64,000 nt of DNA from Arthrospira sp. PCC 9108 (GTDB taxonomy: Bacteria > Cyanobacteriota > Cyanobacteriia > Cyanobacteriales > Microcoleaceae). The stretch spans positions 1,085,501 to 1,149,500 of the forward strand of contig CP066886.1 of the NCBI GenBank assembly GCA_016745315.1, in the 5' to 3' direction. The notes beneath the pieces are model-generated. The model saw only the letters and a list, made by a program, of their open reading frames with translations. It ran no database searches and had not been told where the DNA came from. Every line of letters begins with the position of its first letter. The first letter of the stretch is position 1. Positions 1 to 10,200 of this stretch are shown in pieces. Made by a program: the position numbers and the translations under genes.

Positions 1-1902
1 CATATTATAGGGGTCACGGATACGGCGATCGCCACCTCCAAAAGTCCGACGAATCGATCCAAACAGATCATCATCATCATCATCAACCGCAAAAACAGAC
101 ACCTCGCGAGTCAAATCATATAGCGCATCTTGCAGATCCGCCCCAATTTGATCAATACCGCGATCGTCATTTCTTTCCAGACTATCGCGCAGCGCCCTAA
201 TTAAAGTCTCAATACGGCCCCGTTGACGTTGAGCAAACTGCATCCCATAATCTAGGGCTACCTCCCTTAACTGTCTTTCCGCCTGATAAGTCAAAGCCTG
301 AGCGCGATTGCGTTTTTCTACCCTTTCCCGTAGCAGCCGGTCCTGGTCTGCAAACTCTTCGGCTTCCCGAATCATCTGATTAACTTCCTCCTGAGACAGA
401 GTAGAAGCACCCTGAATAGTAATGCTTTGTTCGCGACCAGTGGTTTTATCCAAAGCCGTCACCAGGAGGATACCATTAGCATCAACATCAAAAGCCACCT
501 GTACTTGAGGCACACCCCTAGGCGCTGGTGGAATACCCGTCAGCTTAAACCGTCCCAGAGACTTATTATCCTTAGCTAACTCCCTTTCTCCCTGGAGGAT
601 ATGAATTTCCACCAAGGTTTGATTATTCTCCGAAGTCGAGAAAATATCCGATCGCCTCACCGGGATAGTAGTATTGCGGGGTATGAGTTTTTTCATCACC
701 CCCCCAATAGTTTCCAATCCCACCGATAGGGGGGTAACATCCAATAGCAGGATATCCCGCACTTCACCCCCCAAAATGCCCGCCTGAATAGCAGCCCCCA
801 CAGCCACCACCTCATCAGGATTAACCCCCTGATTAGGCTCAAGGTCAATTAGGCTACGCACCAACTGCTTAACAATGGGCATCCGGCTTGCACCCCCTAC
901 CAATACCACCTCATCGATCTGGCTAGGTGAAATTTGGGCATCAACCAAAGCCTGTTTAACCGGACGGCGCAACCGTTGAATCAGATCAGCACATAATCCC
1001 TCAAAATCTCCCCGAGAGAGTCTAGTTTCCAGGTGTTTCGGTCCGTCAGCATCCGCCGCAATAAAGGGTAAATTAATATCCGTTACCCCCACCCCAGATA
1101 GTTCAATTTTAGCCTTTTCCGCTGCTTCTGTCAGGCGCTGAAGGGCTTGGCGATCGCGTCGGAGATCCATTCCCTGTTCTTCCAGAAACTTCTCAGCTAA
1201 CCAATCGACAATTTTTTGGTCAAAATCATTCCCCCCCAGTTGGGTATCCCCGCTAGTGGACTTAACCTCAAATACCCCATCTCCCACTTCTAACACCGAC
1301 ACATCAAAAGTTCCCCCCCCTAGGTCAAATACCAGAATAGTCCCAAAATCCTGCTTTTGTAGTCCATAGGCTAGGGAAGCCGCCGTCGGCTCATTGAGAA
1401 TCCGTTTTACCTCTAATCCGGCAATTTTCCCAGCGTCTCGGGTCGCCTGTCTCTGAGAATCATTAAAATAGGCCGGCACAGTAATTACCGCCCCAGTCAC
1501 CTCCTCCCCCAGATATCTAGTCGCCTCCTCGGCTAATTTCCGCAATACCATAGACGAAATCTCTTCCGGTGCGAAATCTCGCTTCAGTCGAGGACATTTG
1601 AGGCGGATATTACCATTGTCGTCTCGACGCATAGTATACGGGACCCGTTTTGAGGCCGGGGTTAGGTCCGCATATCTCGACCCAATTAATCGCTTCACAT
1701 TATAAAACGTATTCTGAGGATTTAAAACAGCCTGCCGCCTAGCCATTTGTCCGACAATCCTTTCTCCCTCTTTGGTAAAGCCAACGACAGAGGGTGTTGT
1801 CCGCATCCCCTCAGAATTGGCAATCACGACGGGTTTACCGCCCTCCATGACCGCTACAACAGAGTTGGTTGTTCCCAGGTCAATGCCGACTACTCTACCC
1901 AT
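1..1902 (-). CDS. dnaK: Hsp70 chaperone DnaK (paralogue), 3' end outside window
   Basis: ATP-dependent Hsp70 chaperone that binds unfolded segments and works with DnaJ and GrpE in the cytosol. I translated the reverse strand: about 634 codons are present and the gene leaves the left edge. Visible are the phosphate-1 motif GIDLGTTNS at residues 6-14, NDSQRQATRDAG, phosphate-2 FDLGGGTFDVS and the adenosine motif VVLVGGASRMP, followed by the substrate-binding domain and helical lid. After the lid comes a run of six aspartates and a short basic/glycine segment instead of the usual EEVD-like end. That fits the divergent DnaK1-type cyanobacterial paralogues rather than the housekeeping DnaK2, but the true C-terminus is not visible. 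The ATG at 1902 is preceded by AGGAGA about 10 nt upstream. It is divergent from crtP; the 172-bp gap must hold both promoters. Confidence 0.95.
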   Translation of the reverse strand, partial: MGRVVGIDLGTTNSVVAVMEGGKPVVIANSEGMRTTPSVVGFTKEGERIVGQMARRQAVLNPQNTFYNVKRLIGSRYADLTPASKRVPYTMRRDDNGNIRLKCPRLKRDFAPEEISSMVLRKLAEEATRYLGEEVTGAVITVPAYFNDSQRQATRDAGKIAGLEVKRILNEPTAASLAYGLQKQDFGTILVFDLGGGTFDVSVLEVGDGVFEVKSTSGDTQLGGNDFDQKIVDWLAEKFLEEQGMDLRRDRQALQRLTEAAEKAKIELSGVGVTDINLPFIAADADGPKHLETRLSRGDFEGLCADLIQRLRRPVKQALVDAQISPSQIDEVVLVGGASRMPIVKQLVRSLIDLEPNQGVNPDEVVAVGAAIQAGILGGEVRDILLLDVTPLSVGLETIGGVMKKLIPRNTTIPVRRSDIFSTSENNQTLVEIHILQGERELAKDNKSLGRFKLTGIPPAPRGVPQVQVAFDVDANGILLVTALDKTTGREQSITIQGASTLSQEEVNQMIREAEEFADQDRLLRERVEKRNRAQALTYQAERQLREVALDYGMQFAQRQRGRIETLIRALRDSLERNDDRGIDQIGADLQDALYDLTREVSVFAVDDDDDDLFGSIRRTFGGGDRRIRDPYNM

Positions 1903-2010
1903 TCGTTGGTGTTCTCCTTGTCTTGTTGGTGTGGCTAGTAGATCTTTTCTAATTTTATCGCTTCCCATCGTTGTCGCCCTAAATGGGGGGAGATTCTAAT
2001 TTTATCGAGA

Positions 2011-2030
2011 GAATGTTACGAGATGTAACC
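2011..2030. promoter_or_regulatory. GTTAC-N6-GTAAC type inverted repeat upstream of crtP
   Basis: GAATGTTACGAGATGTAACC in the dnaK-crtP divergent region contains GTTAC and GTAAC arms (GTTACgagatGTAAC). It is similar to the repeat at 60791. It could be an operator; no protein can be named. Confidence 0.35.
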
Positions 2031-2074
2031 TATAATGAGAACGAAATATAAGCAAGTTATTGAAAGGGTTGTCA

Positions 2075-3451
2075 ATGCGAGTTGCGATCGCTGGGGCGGG
2101 TTTGGCTGGCCTGAGTTGTGCCAAATACCTAACCGATATGGGTTATACCCCCATTGTCTTGGAAAGACGAGATGTTCTCGGTGGCAAAGTGGCCGCTTGG
2201 AAAGATGAGGACGGGGATTGGTACGAAACGGGACTGCATATCTTTTTTGGGGCCTATCCTAATATGCTCCAATTGTTCAAGGAGTTGGACATTGAGGATC
2301 GGTTGCAGTGGAAAGAACACACCATGATCTTTAACCAACCAGATCAGCCGGGGACTTACTCTCGGTTCGATTTTCCCGATATTCCAGCCCCCGTTAATGG
2401 CATAGTCGCTATTCTTCGCAATAATGATATGCTGACCTGGCCTGAAAAAATTAAGTTTGGCTTGGGACTAATTCCCGCCATGATTCAAGGCCAGAATTAT
2501 GTCGAACAGATGGATAAATATTCCTTCTCGGAATGGCTCAAACAACAAAATGTTCCCCCAAGGGTGGAAACTGAGGTGTTTATTGCTATGTCTAAGGCTC
2601 TCAATTTTATTGGGCCAGAAGAAATATCCTCCACTGTCATTCTAACCGCTCTTAACCGCTTCCTCCAAGAGAAAAATGGCTCGAAAATGGCCTTTCTTGA
2701 TGGATCGCCAACGGAAAGATTGTGTCAGCCTCTGGTAGACTATATTACGGAACGAGGCGGACAGGTGCGATTAAATGCTCCGATTCAGGAGTTTTTGGTC
2801 AATGAGTCAGGCCATGTTGAGGGATTCGTGATTCCGGCCCGAAATGGTGCGCCGGAAGAAGTGCTAACCGCTGATGTTTATGTGTCGGCTATGCCTGTTG
2901 ACCCCCTCAAGCTGATGTTGCCTAAACCTTGGCAGGAGCTTGATTATTTTAAGCAACTTGAGGGTTTGGAAGGGGTTCCCGTGATTAATGTTCATTTGTG
3001 GTTCGATCGCAAGTTGACTGATATTGATCACCTACTGTTTTCCCGATCACCTTTGCTTAGTGTCTATGCAGACATGAGCAATACTTGTAAGGAATATGCT
3101 AACCCCGATCGCTCAATGTTAGAGTTGGTTTTGGCTCCCGCTGCTGATTGGATTGGTAAGTCAGATGCCGATATTGTAGCTGCAACTATGGCGGAGTTGG
3201 AAAAGTTGTTTCCTCAACACTTCCCATCACCGGCTAAGTTGCTCAAGTATCATGTGGTGAAAACGCCGCGATCAGTTTATAAAGCTACCCCTGGCCGTCA
3301 GGCTTGTCGCCCAAGTCAAAAAACACCTATCCCTAATTTTTATCTGAGTGGGGATTACACCATGCAACGCTATCTCGCTAGTATGGAAGGTGCTGTGCTT
3401 TCTGGTAAGCTGACAGCACAGGCTATTCAACAAGACTTGAGGACTAGCTAA
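2075..3451 (+). CDS. crtP: 15-cis-phytoene desaturase
   Basis: FAD-dependent desaturase that converts phytoene to zeta-carotene in cyanobacterial and plant carotenoid synthesis, membrane associated. The protein is 458 residues, the usual length. It opens with the dinucleotide-binding motif MRVAIAGAGLAGLSCAKYL, then VLERRDVLGGKVAAW, and ends with the carotenoid oxidoreductase signature region FYLSGDYTMQRYLASMEGA. The ATG at 2075 is preferred to the in-frame TTG at 2060, because AAGG lies 7-12 nt upstream of it and family members begin at MRVAIAGAGLAG. The phytoene synthase gene follows 66 bp downstream on the same strand, the standard cyanobacterial pair, so co-transcription is likely. Confidence 0.97.
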   Translation: MRVAIAGAGLAGLSCAKYLTDMGYTPIVLERRDVLGGKVAAWKDEDGDWYETGLHIFFGAYPNMLQLFKELDIEDRLQWKEHTMIFNQPDQPGTYSRFDFPDIPAPVNGIVAILRNNDMLTWPEKIKFGLGLIPAMIQGQNYVEQMDKYSFSEWLKQQNVPPRVETEVFIAMSKALNFIGPEEISSTVILTALNRFLQEKNGSKMAFLDGSPTERLCQPLVDYITERGGQVRLNAPIQEFLVNESGHVEGFVIPARNGAPEEVLTADVYVSAMPVDPLKLMLPKPWQELDYFKQLEGLEGVPVINVHLWFDRKLTDIDHLLFSRSPLLSVYADMSNTCKEYANPDRSMLELVLAPAADWIGKSDADIVAATMAELEKLFPQHFPSPAKLLKYHVVKTPRSVYKATPGRQACRPSQKTPIPNFYLSGDYTMQRYLASMEGAVLSGKLTAQAIQQDLRTS

Positions 3452-3517
3452 GTCCCCTAATCTCTGAAACGTCTCGAGGGTATTTCCCTGATGATGTTTT
3501 GCTAACTGCAAACGCCT

Positions 3518-4480
3518 ATGGCTGATAGCTCAGGCCTGAAAAAAAAACGAATGCTGCAACTCTCTAAATCCCCCTGCATGAGAACTCCGGCAACCCGGTC
3601 AGATTCCTATGAACTCTGTCGCCAAATTACCGCACAGTATGCTAAGACGTTCTACTTGGGTACTCAATTGATGCCACTGGCCAAGCGTCAGGCTATTTGG
3701 GCTATTTATGTTTGGTGTCGCCGTACCGATGAATTGGTAGATGGTCCCATGGCAAGTTCTACTACTCTGGAAACTCTCGACCACTGGGAAGAACAACTAG
3801 AATCGATTTTCGCTGGACATCCTATTGAGCCGGTTGATGTGGCTTTGGTCGATACCCTCGGTCGCTTCCCCCTGGATATTCAACCCTTCCGAGATATGAT
3901 CGCAGGTCAACGTATGGATCTGTCCCGGAATCGCTACAATACCTTTGATGAGTTGAATTTATATTGCTATCGGGTCGCTGGGACGGTGGGACTGATGTCT
4001 TTGGCGGTTATGGGTACTGCTGAACCGGATCTGAGTGTTCCCTGGAATCGTGACCAGTCTATTTATTATCCTAAAGAAGAGGCGATCGCTCTGGGTATTG
4101 CTAACCAGCTTACTAATATTCTCCGAGATGTGGGGGAAGATGCTCGGCGAGGTCGGATTTATTTGCCTCTCGATGACCTGGCTCTGTTTAACTATACCGA
4201 AGCGGATTTATTGAATGGGAAAGTAGATGAACGCTGGCGTGAGTTGATGCGCTTTCAAATACAGCGGGCTAGAAAATTCTATACCCTCGCTGAGGAAGGC
4301 ATCGCCGCCCTTCATCCTGACATCCGCTGGCCTGTTTGGACCGCCTTAATGCTCTATCGACAAATTTTAGATGAAATTGAGCGCAACGAATACGATGTCT
4401 TTAACCAACGCGCCTATGTCCCTACCTGGAAAAAAATGATGTGTCTTCCTCTGGCTCAGTTAAGGGCTAGGGTTTTGTGA
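3518..4480 (+). CDS. crtB: Phytoene synthase
   Basis: Condenses two geranylgeranyl diphosphates to phytoene, the first committed carotenoid step; it supplies the substrate of the desaturase encoded just upstream. It is a squalene/phytoene synthase family protein of 320 residues. The two aspartate-rich motifs are visible: the first as RRTDELVD near residue 68, the second as NQLTNILRDVGEDARRGR near residue 200. The start is uncertain: ATG at 3518 gives an 11-residue lysine-rich extension, whereas ATG at 3551 gives MLQLSKSPCMRT, the form common in relatives. Neither has a strong ribosome binding site, so translation may be coupled to crtP. Confidence 0.96.
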   Translation: MADSSGLKKKRMLQLSKSPCMRTPATRSDSYELCRQITAQYAKTFYLGTQLMPLAKRQAIWAIYVWCRRTDELVDGPMASSTTLETLDHWEEQLESIFAGHPIEPVDVALVDTLGRFPLDIQPFRDMIAGQRMDLSRNRYNTFDELNLYCYRVAGTVGLMSLAVMGTAEPDLSVPWNRDQSIYYPKEEAIALGIANQLTNILRDVGEDARRGRIYLPLDDLALFNYTEADLLNGKVDERWRELMRFQIQRARKFYTLAEEGIAALHPDIRWPVWTALMLYRQILDEIERNEYDVFNQRAYVPTWKKMMCLPLAQLRARVL

Positions 4481-4550
4481 CCTTCTTCCCAAATTCTCAA
4501 TTGATGGATAATGGAGGTAGTTATACAATCGCCAGGATGATGAATTTCCA

Positions 4551-5333
4551 TTATCCATTGTCTACGATTGCATTGATTGAACCTAGAGAAAATAGGGAAA
4601 TTACCAGGGACGACATTAAGGCAGTCGTCACAATTAATGGTTCATTATTTTGACCGATCGCGATCGCTATTAAAGCCCAAATTGTTACCAATAGATAGGC
4701 GGTTTCCTGGTGGCGAACTCTCATAATAATCGCAATAGTGGCCGCTACAATTATCATGATCGCTGTCCAGACTTGGGGAGCCATACCCCAACCATTCCAG
4801 TTAATCCAATTTAAGGCGATCGCTACATTCACCACCGTCGCTACACTAATCCAACTTAAATATATACTCAGGGGAATATTAATTAACCAAGATTCCCCCT
4901 TGGGAACCCGCCGCCGACCTACATCTAATTTTACATAGGAATATATCAGCGATAATAAAATTACCACCATCGCCAAAATCGACTGGGGAAATAACCTATA
5001 TAAAAACAAGAATATCCAGATAATTTGAGCTATACTTGCCCACACTAAACCATAACCCATCTCGGCTAAACGTGGGTTATCTCGTTGGCTAGGGAGTAGC
5101 TGATAAATAGCCAAGCCGAATAAACCTAAGTAGATTAATCCCCAAATAGAGAAGGCATAGTTAGCCGGAATTATCTTAGTATTAACAAAAAAATTATTGG
5201 AAATATCCCCGACAGTTAAACCATTAATCGGGGCAATATTAGTCCATATATTAACCCCAAAAGCCGCGATAATAGACAGTAAAGTTGTCCAGCGCCGCCA
5301 TATTTCACCCGCAGAAAATGCACCTTTTTTCAT
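4551..5333 (-). CDS. TspO/MBR-related tryptophan-rich membrane protein
   Basis: Polytopic membrane protein of 260 residues. The N-terminal half carries the tryptophan-rich pattern of the TspO/MBR superfamily, including IPANYAFSIWGLIYLGL and later WTNIAPINGL. It is longer than classical TspO (about 160 residues) and has about seven hydrophobic segments, as in the larger cyanobacterial tryptophan-rich sensory-like proteins. TspO proteins bind porphyrins and related ligands; whether this enlarged form does so is not known from sequence. It converges with crtB (gap 70 bp) and stands alone upstream of the helicase gene on the same strand. Confidence 0.75.
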   Translation of the reverse strand: MKKGAFSAGEIWRRWTTLLSIIAAFGVNIWTNIAPINGLTVGDISNNFFVNTKIIPANYAFSIWGLIYLGLFGLAIYQLLPSQRDNPRLAEMGYGLVWASIAQIIWIFLFLYRLFPQSILAMVVILLSLIYSYVKLDVGRRRVPKGESWLINIPLSIYLSWISVATVVNVAIALNWINWNGWGMAPQVWTAIMIIVAATIAIIMRVRHQETAYLLVTIWALIAIAIGQNNEPLIVTTALMSSLVISLFSLGSINAIVDNG

Positions 5334-5439
5334 GCCATTAACCTAATTAACCCTCAATATTTGCCCTAAAAATAGAGTGAGACGCGACCAGGCGATCGCA
5401 TCTCCACATTAATTAAAGCCTATCCGGTAAATCAGCCAT

Positions 5440-6837
5440 CTAACTGTTATTGGAAACAGAAGCTGGGCGGCGGCGTTTAATTAGCTTAGGTTTGTTGGAA
5501 ACGGCATCGTCATCATCTTCGTAATCATCCCTTCCGATACTAGCCGGACGAGTTTGATCATAAGCAAGTTGCAAAGCCGCAGCGGCGATCGCATGGGGAT
5601 CATACTCCTCGCTTAATTGAGAGACAATAGGCAAGAAAGAAGCCATACGTTCCCCAGCCAAAGCATCCCGCACCCGGTCTTTCAGTCGGTCAATGTAACG
5701 CGCCTCAATTTCTGCCCGTTTGGGGATTGACTGAATGCTCAAAGTTTGGCGCAGGTGACGTTCAATATTTCGCAACTTACGGCGATCGATAGGCTGAATA
5801 AGAGTAATTGCCTTTCCTTCCCGACCCGCGCGACCTGTACGCCCAATGCGGTGAACATAACTATCAACTTGATCAGGAAGATCATAGTTGATCACATGGG
5901 TGAGGTGATCCACATCCAGACCTCGCGCTGCGATATCAGTAGCTACAATCCAGCGCACTTGACGGCGGCGCAGACGCATCAACAGTCGCTCCCGTTGAGA
6001 CTGATTGAGATTACCATGATACTCGTCAACACTATGACCTGCCGCCTGCAATTGATTAGTTAAATCAGCCGCAGATTGTTTAGTTCGCACAAAAATAATC
6101 GCCGATTCTGGATCTTCGAGTTCTAAAATCGGTTCTAGGGCGCGAGCTTTAGACCATCCACGAGGAACCATATAAACAGACTGTTCGATCCGTTTAGGCG
6201 TAGCCTTGGGAGTTTCCACCTTCACAGTCACAGGGGACTTCAGGTGTCGTCGCACCAACTTCGAGATGGAAGCGTCCATCGTTGCTGAGAAGAACGCCGT
6301 CTGACGATGTTCAGAGTCGGCCGACTCCAAGATTTTTTCCACATCTTGGATAAAGCCCATACTCAGCATTTCGTCTGCTTCATCCAACACTAACCAACGC
6401 AGTGAATCAAGTTTCAGTTCACCTCGGTTCAGTAGATCTAGGATACGCCCTGGGGTTCCCACGACAACCTGAACCCCCCGTCGCAGTCGCTGAATTTGTC
6501 GATCAATGGACTGACCACCATAAACTGTCAGCACATACAGGGCATTATCATCACTAAAAGTGCGAATAGCTTCCTTCACCTGCATCGCCAGTTCCCGGGT
6601 GGGAGTCAAAACCAACGCTTGAATACCAGCGGCATGAACGTCAATCTGTTCGAGAATGGGCAGCGAAAAGGCAGCAGTCTTACCAGTTCCTGTCTGTGCC
6701 ATACCCACAACATCCCGACCGGATAGCATTTCGGGTATGGCTTGGATTTGAACTGGGGTGGGTTCTGTGAAACCCAGTGTTTCTAAATGGCGAGCGCGTT
6801 GTTCGGAAATACCTAAGCTTTCAAAGGATTGACTCAT
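5440..6837 (-). CDS. crhR: DEAD-box RNA helicase, CrhR-like
   Basis: ATP-dependent RNA helicase. All core motifs are present in order: Q motif region FTEPTPVQIQAIP, motif I AQTGTGKT, Ia PTRELA, II VLDEADEM, III FSATM, V ATDIAARGLDVD and VI HRIGRTGRAG. After the helicase core comes a conserved cyanobacterial extension (GERMASFLPIVSQLSEEYDPHA is split here only for length) and a short basic tail RRRPASVSNNS. This architecture matches CrhR, the redox- and cold-regulated helicase of Synechocystis. The ATG at 6837 has GGAG 7 nt upstream; the longer ORF start at 6894 adds a non-conserved segment. Protein length from 6837 is 465 residues. CrhR genes have a regulated 5' leader; the long upstream gap here may play the same role (inference). 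Confidence 0.93.
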   Translation of the reverse strand: MSQSFESLGISEQRARHLETLGFTEPTPVQIQAIPEMLSGRDVVGMAQTGTGKTAAFSLPILEQIDVHAAGIQALVLTPTRELAMQVKEAIRTFSDDNALYVLTVYGGQSIDRQIQRLRRGVQVVVGTPGRILDLLNRGELKLDSLRWLVLDEADEMLSMGFIQDVEKILESADSEHRQTAFFSATMDASISKLVRRHLKSPVTVKVETPKATPKRIEQSVYMVPRGWSKARALEPILELEDPESAIIFVRTKQSAADLTNQLQAAGHSVDEYHGNLNQSQRERLLMRLRRRQVRWIVATDIAARGLDVDHLTHVINYDLPDQVDSYVHRIGRTGRAGREGKAITLIQPIDRRKLRNIERHLRQTLSIQSIPKRAEIEARYIDRLKDRVRDALAGERMASFLPIVSQLSEEYDPHAIAAAALQLAYDQTRPASIGRDDYEDDDDAVSNKPKLIKRRRPASVSNNS

Positions 6838-7283
6838 CAAATCTCCAATATGATTGTTTTTCGCCCGGTTCCTTTGGCTGCCCAACTCCAACACAGATAT
6901 GTCTTGACTCTAATCACTAAAATGAGTTTTAGTCCGGCGTTAAGCCTTGTTATGGGCATCTAGGAACCATAGCATGTAGGTAAGGTCTCCTAATGTTCCC
7001 AAATTTACCCTGGTTAACAACCCAGAGGTTGTCCAGCAAATTTGATTTTTTGAGACCATCTGTTCTATAGCATAGCGCTTAACAAACAGAAACATAACCT
7101 TAAATTCCTTAAAATTTATCTCCCCTGGCAATTTACCGAGATTTACAATCGCTGTATCTATTGCTGTATAACGCTTTTGCCTGATTTGAAGCCCAATAAA
7201 ATTTTTTCTGGGAAATATCAGAAAAGACCCTCGATACTAAAGACTAGGAACCGAGGACTAGGGACTTAGGACTCCGTAACACA
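6838..7283. other. Intergenic region between helicase and giant eCIS-core gene
   Basis: 446 bp without a convincing gene. A 63-codon ORF on the minus strand (6940-7131) has no ribosome binding site and no recognisable domain, and is probably part of the helicase leader. Near 7226-7275 short GACTAGG-like units recur, just downstream of the giant gene. No clear terminator with a T-run was seen. Confidence 0.5.
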
Positions 7284-10200
7284 TTAGGAATTGGGGGGTT
7301 TGCTGACTGGTTGTGATTCATTTTGCGCCTTTGGGTTAGCCCTAACTATCACTTCGATACTGTTGGCGTTGATTGGCCTGACCTTGGTGATAATGTCCAG
7401 CTTTGGTTGTTGTTGACCGTTGAGTTGCTTCGATTGAGTCGGGGTGGGGATAACTGGCGATCGCCTCCTTTGTCTACTAGAAGTCCCAGATACACTACTA
7501 GACATAGTGCGATCGGTCATTGACGACTTAGGTTTCATACCCGCATTTGGCTCCATACCAACATTATAAGGTTTACCCGCCTGGCGAGCCAGTCGCTTCA
7601 GAAACCCCTGCATTTTTTGGGCATCCAAATATTTACCCTTACCCCGAATATTAACAATGTAAGCAAAGCTATTCCCAATAGTCACAGCCCGCACAAGTTT
7701 CACCACTTCCAGAGCAAATTTAACTCGCACCTCTTCCAGTTTATTGCTCACCGCTGTTCTTTCAGGATTATGATTGATAATCGCCTTGATCGCCTCCACT
7801 ACATTACTGATCAATGTCGGCGACAATTTCACTTCTTCCATCACTTCCGGATTATCTATATTTTTCGGCTTTTTCTGGCTCTTCTTCTTCTTCTTCTTCT
7901 TGTCTTTCTCCGTAATAATTACAGTCATTTTCAACTTAGTCTTTTTCACCTTAGATTTAATTTTGACCTTTTTCTTCTTGTCTTTCTTCGCCTGAATTAT
8001 CGGAATTTTCGTCGGACTCATCTCAACCACCGGAATCACTTCTCGACTGTAGGTATCCGATGCAAATAAACGTTGAATATCAGGCTTTTCTCCCGACTGT
8101 TGCACCACATGAGTCAGTTCATGGGCTAGGAGTTTTTTGCCCTCATCACTATGGGGAGCATAAGTATCTTGACGGAAGAAAATATTTCTTCCTGTCGTAA
8201 AGGCTTTAGCATTCAAAGAACGACTCAGGCGATCGCTTTCAGTATCCCGGTGAATGCGAACTCGCCCAAAATTCAACCCAAAAGCAGCTTCCATCGGTTC
8301 CCGAACCCCAGTAGATAGAGATTCTCCTTCGTTTTGCTGTTCTTCTAAAGCCCTTTCCATTCCCTGCGTTATTGTCGGATTTTCAACATTTACAGATGCC
8401 TCTTTTTTCTGTACTTTACCATTTTTATTTTTAGGTTTTTTGGCAACACCAACAATCAGGTATTTCCTCCCTTTTTTAGTCTTTTTATTCTTTTTCATTT
8501 TCAGGGATTTAAGTTTATATTTCTTCTTAAATTTTTTCAGCACCTTTTTAACCCGACGAGCTTTCGGGTTTTTCTTGATTTGCCTTTTTAATTTTTTCGC
8601 CACTTTCTTCAGGACTTGGGAAGGTTTCTTCTTTTTGCCCTTATTTTTTTTCCGTTTCTTCTTATCCTTTTTCTTAGCTTTCGACTTTTTCCGTTTATCC
8701 TTATTTTTTTTCCGTTTCTTCTTATCCTTTTTCTTAGCTTTCGACTTTTGGCGTTTATCCTTATTTTTTTTCCGTTTCTTCTTATCCTTTTTCTTGGCTT
8801 TGGTTTTACTTTTTTTAGTTTTCCGTTTTTTTGACTTATTTTTATTAGATTTTTTCTGTTTTTTATTCTTTGATTTTTTCTTATTAGATACTTTATCCTC
8901 AAAAGCACCCATCATAAAAGATGTCGGATCCAGCAGACTCAAAACCGTGCCGACCGACGAAAAAACACCCCCCACCACCTTATCAACCGGAGATTTTAAT
9001 TTAGTAATAACTTTCTGAATCTTATTAGGAATACCTCCTAAACCCAAAACACTAGCTAACATCCCCAAAACCAACGGCAGAATGTCCGCCAATGCCTGTT
9101 CCACAGCTCGAGAAATTTGGCTCACTATTTTAGATATAATCGCATCCATAACCTCACCTAGTGCTTCTAAGACCTCCCTAATCATGTCCATATTATTGAT
9201 AAAAAATATCAGCAGATTAACAATAGCTTTAGCAATTTTAATCACTCCAGAAGCAGGGTTAGTCAAACTCAAAACCCATTGAATCCCCGCTATCACAATT
9301 TGAGGAATCACCACCTCAAACATGATGCTACTCATGAACAGCTCTTTCATCGTCGATAAACCGGATTTAATGAAGTCCCACAACACCATCACCCCTTTAC
9401 TAGGGAACTCCACGATCGCCTTAAAAAAGCTCAACGCCAAAGCCGGTAAATCCTCCGGTATCGATTCCAAATACTCTTTTAACGCCCCCGGGCCCTTTTC
9501 AATCAGAGTCGTTAAAATATCGCTCGCCCAATCTGGTAACTCCCCAGATGCCAGTTCCAAAATATAATCTTTACTCAAACCCAAAACTTGCAGGATAATA
9601 TCCAGAATTCCCCGCAAATCAAACTTATCGGGAAACTTGATCGGCATATCCATTCCCAATAGCCAATCAAACAAAGCATTTTTCAGGTGAGGTACAATAT
9701 TTTTACCAAAGTTTTTAAATCCCTCACCAACCCCACTAAATAGAGCATCCATAATCCCCCTGGGGTCGTCAACAAACGCATCCAAAAAATCCCCCGCTCG
9801 ATTTCCCACCCCCGGAATCATCTTAATGACTGGCTCCACAAGTCGTAAAACCTGCCGCAGAATCCACGCCGCCAGCTTCGCAAGAAAAGCCAGGGCTCTA
9901 GAAATTAAACTTTTATTTTGGTCTTTTAACTCTTGAATACGCTTATCAATTTCCTTAACACTCGCTTCATATTTCTTAGTTAAATCATCAACCAGTTTAT
10001 TTTGTCGCTCACTAATATTGCTTTCCAAACTATCAAATTGCGCCTGCACATTCCCCGCTGCTTCCGTGCCAACTTCTTTCAAACTGTCCGGCAAATTAGC
10101 CACATAATCCTTCACGCGATCGCGTCCTTCTTGCACCGCATTTTTCGCATTCGTCAATTCTTCTTCAACAATATCCGCAATCCTATATATCCCCGCTTTC

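Noticed and set aside
6940..7131. 63-codon minus-strand ORF upstream of the helicase
   Set aside because: No ribosome binding site, no domain, and it lies in the likely helicase leader.
8254..9018. 254-codon plus-strand ORF rich in Phe and Leu
   Set aside because: It is the complement of the lysine-rich part of the giant gene; composition explains the open frame.
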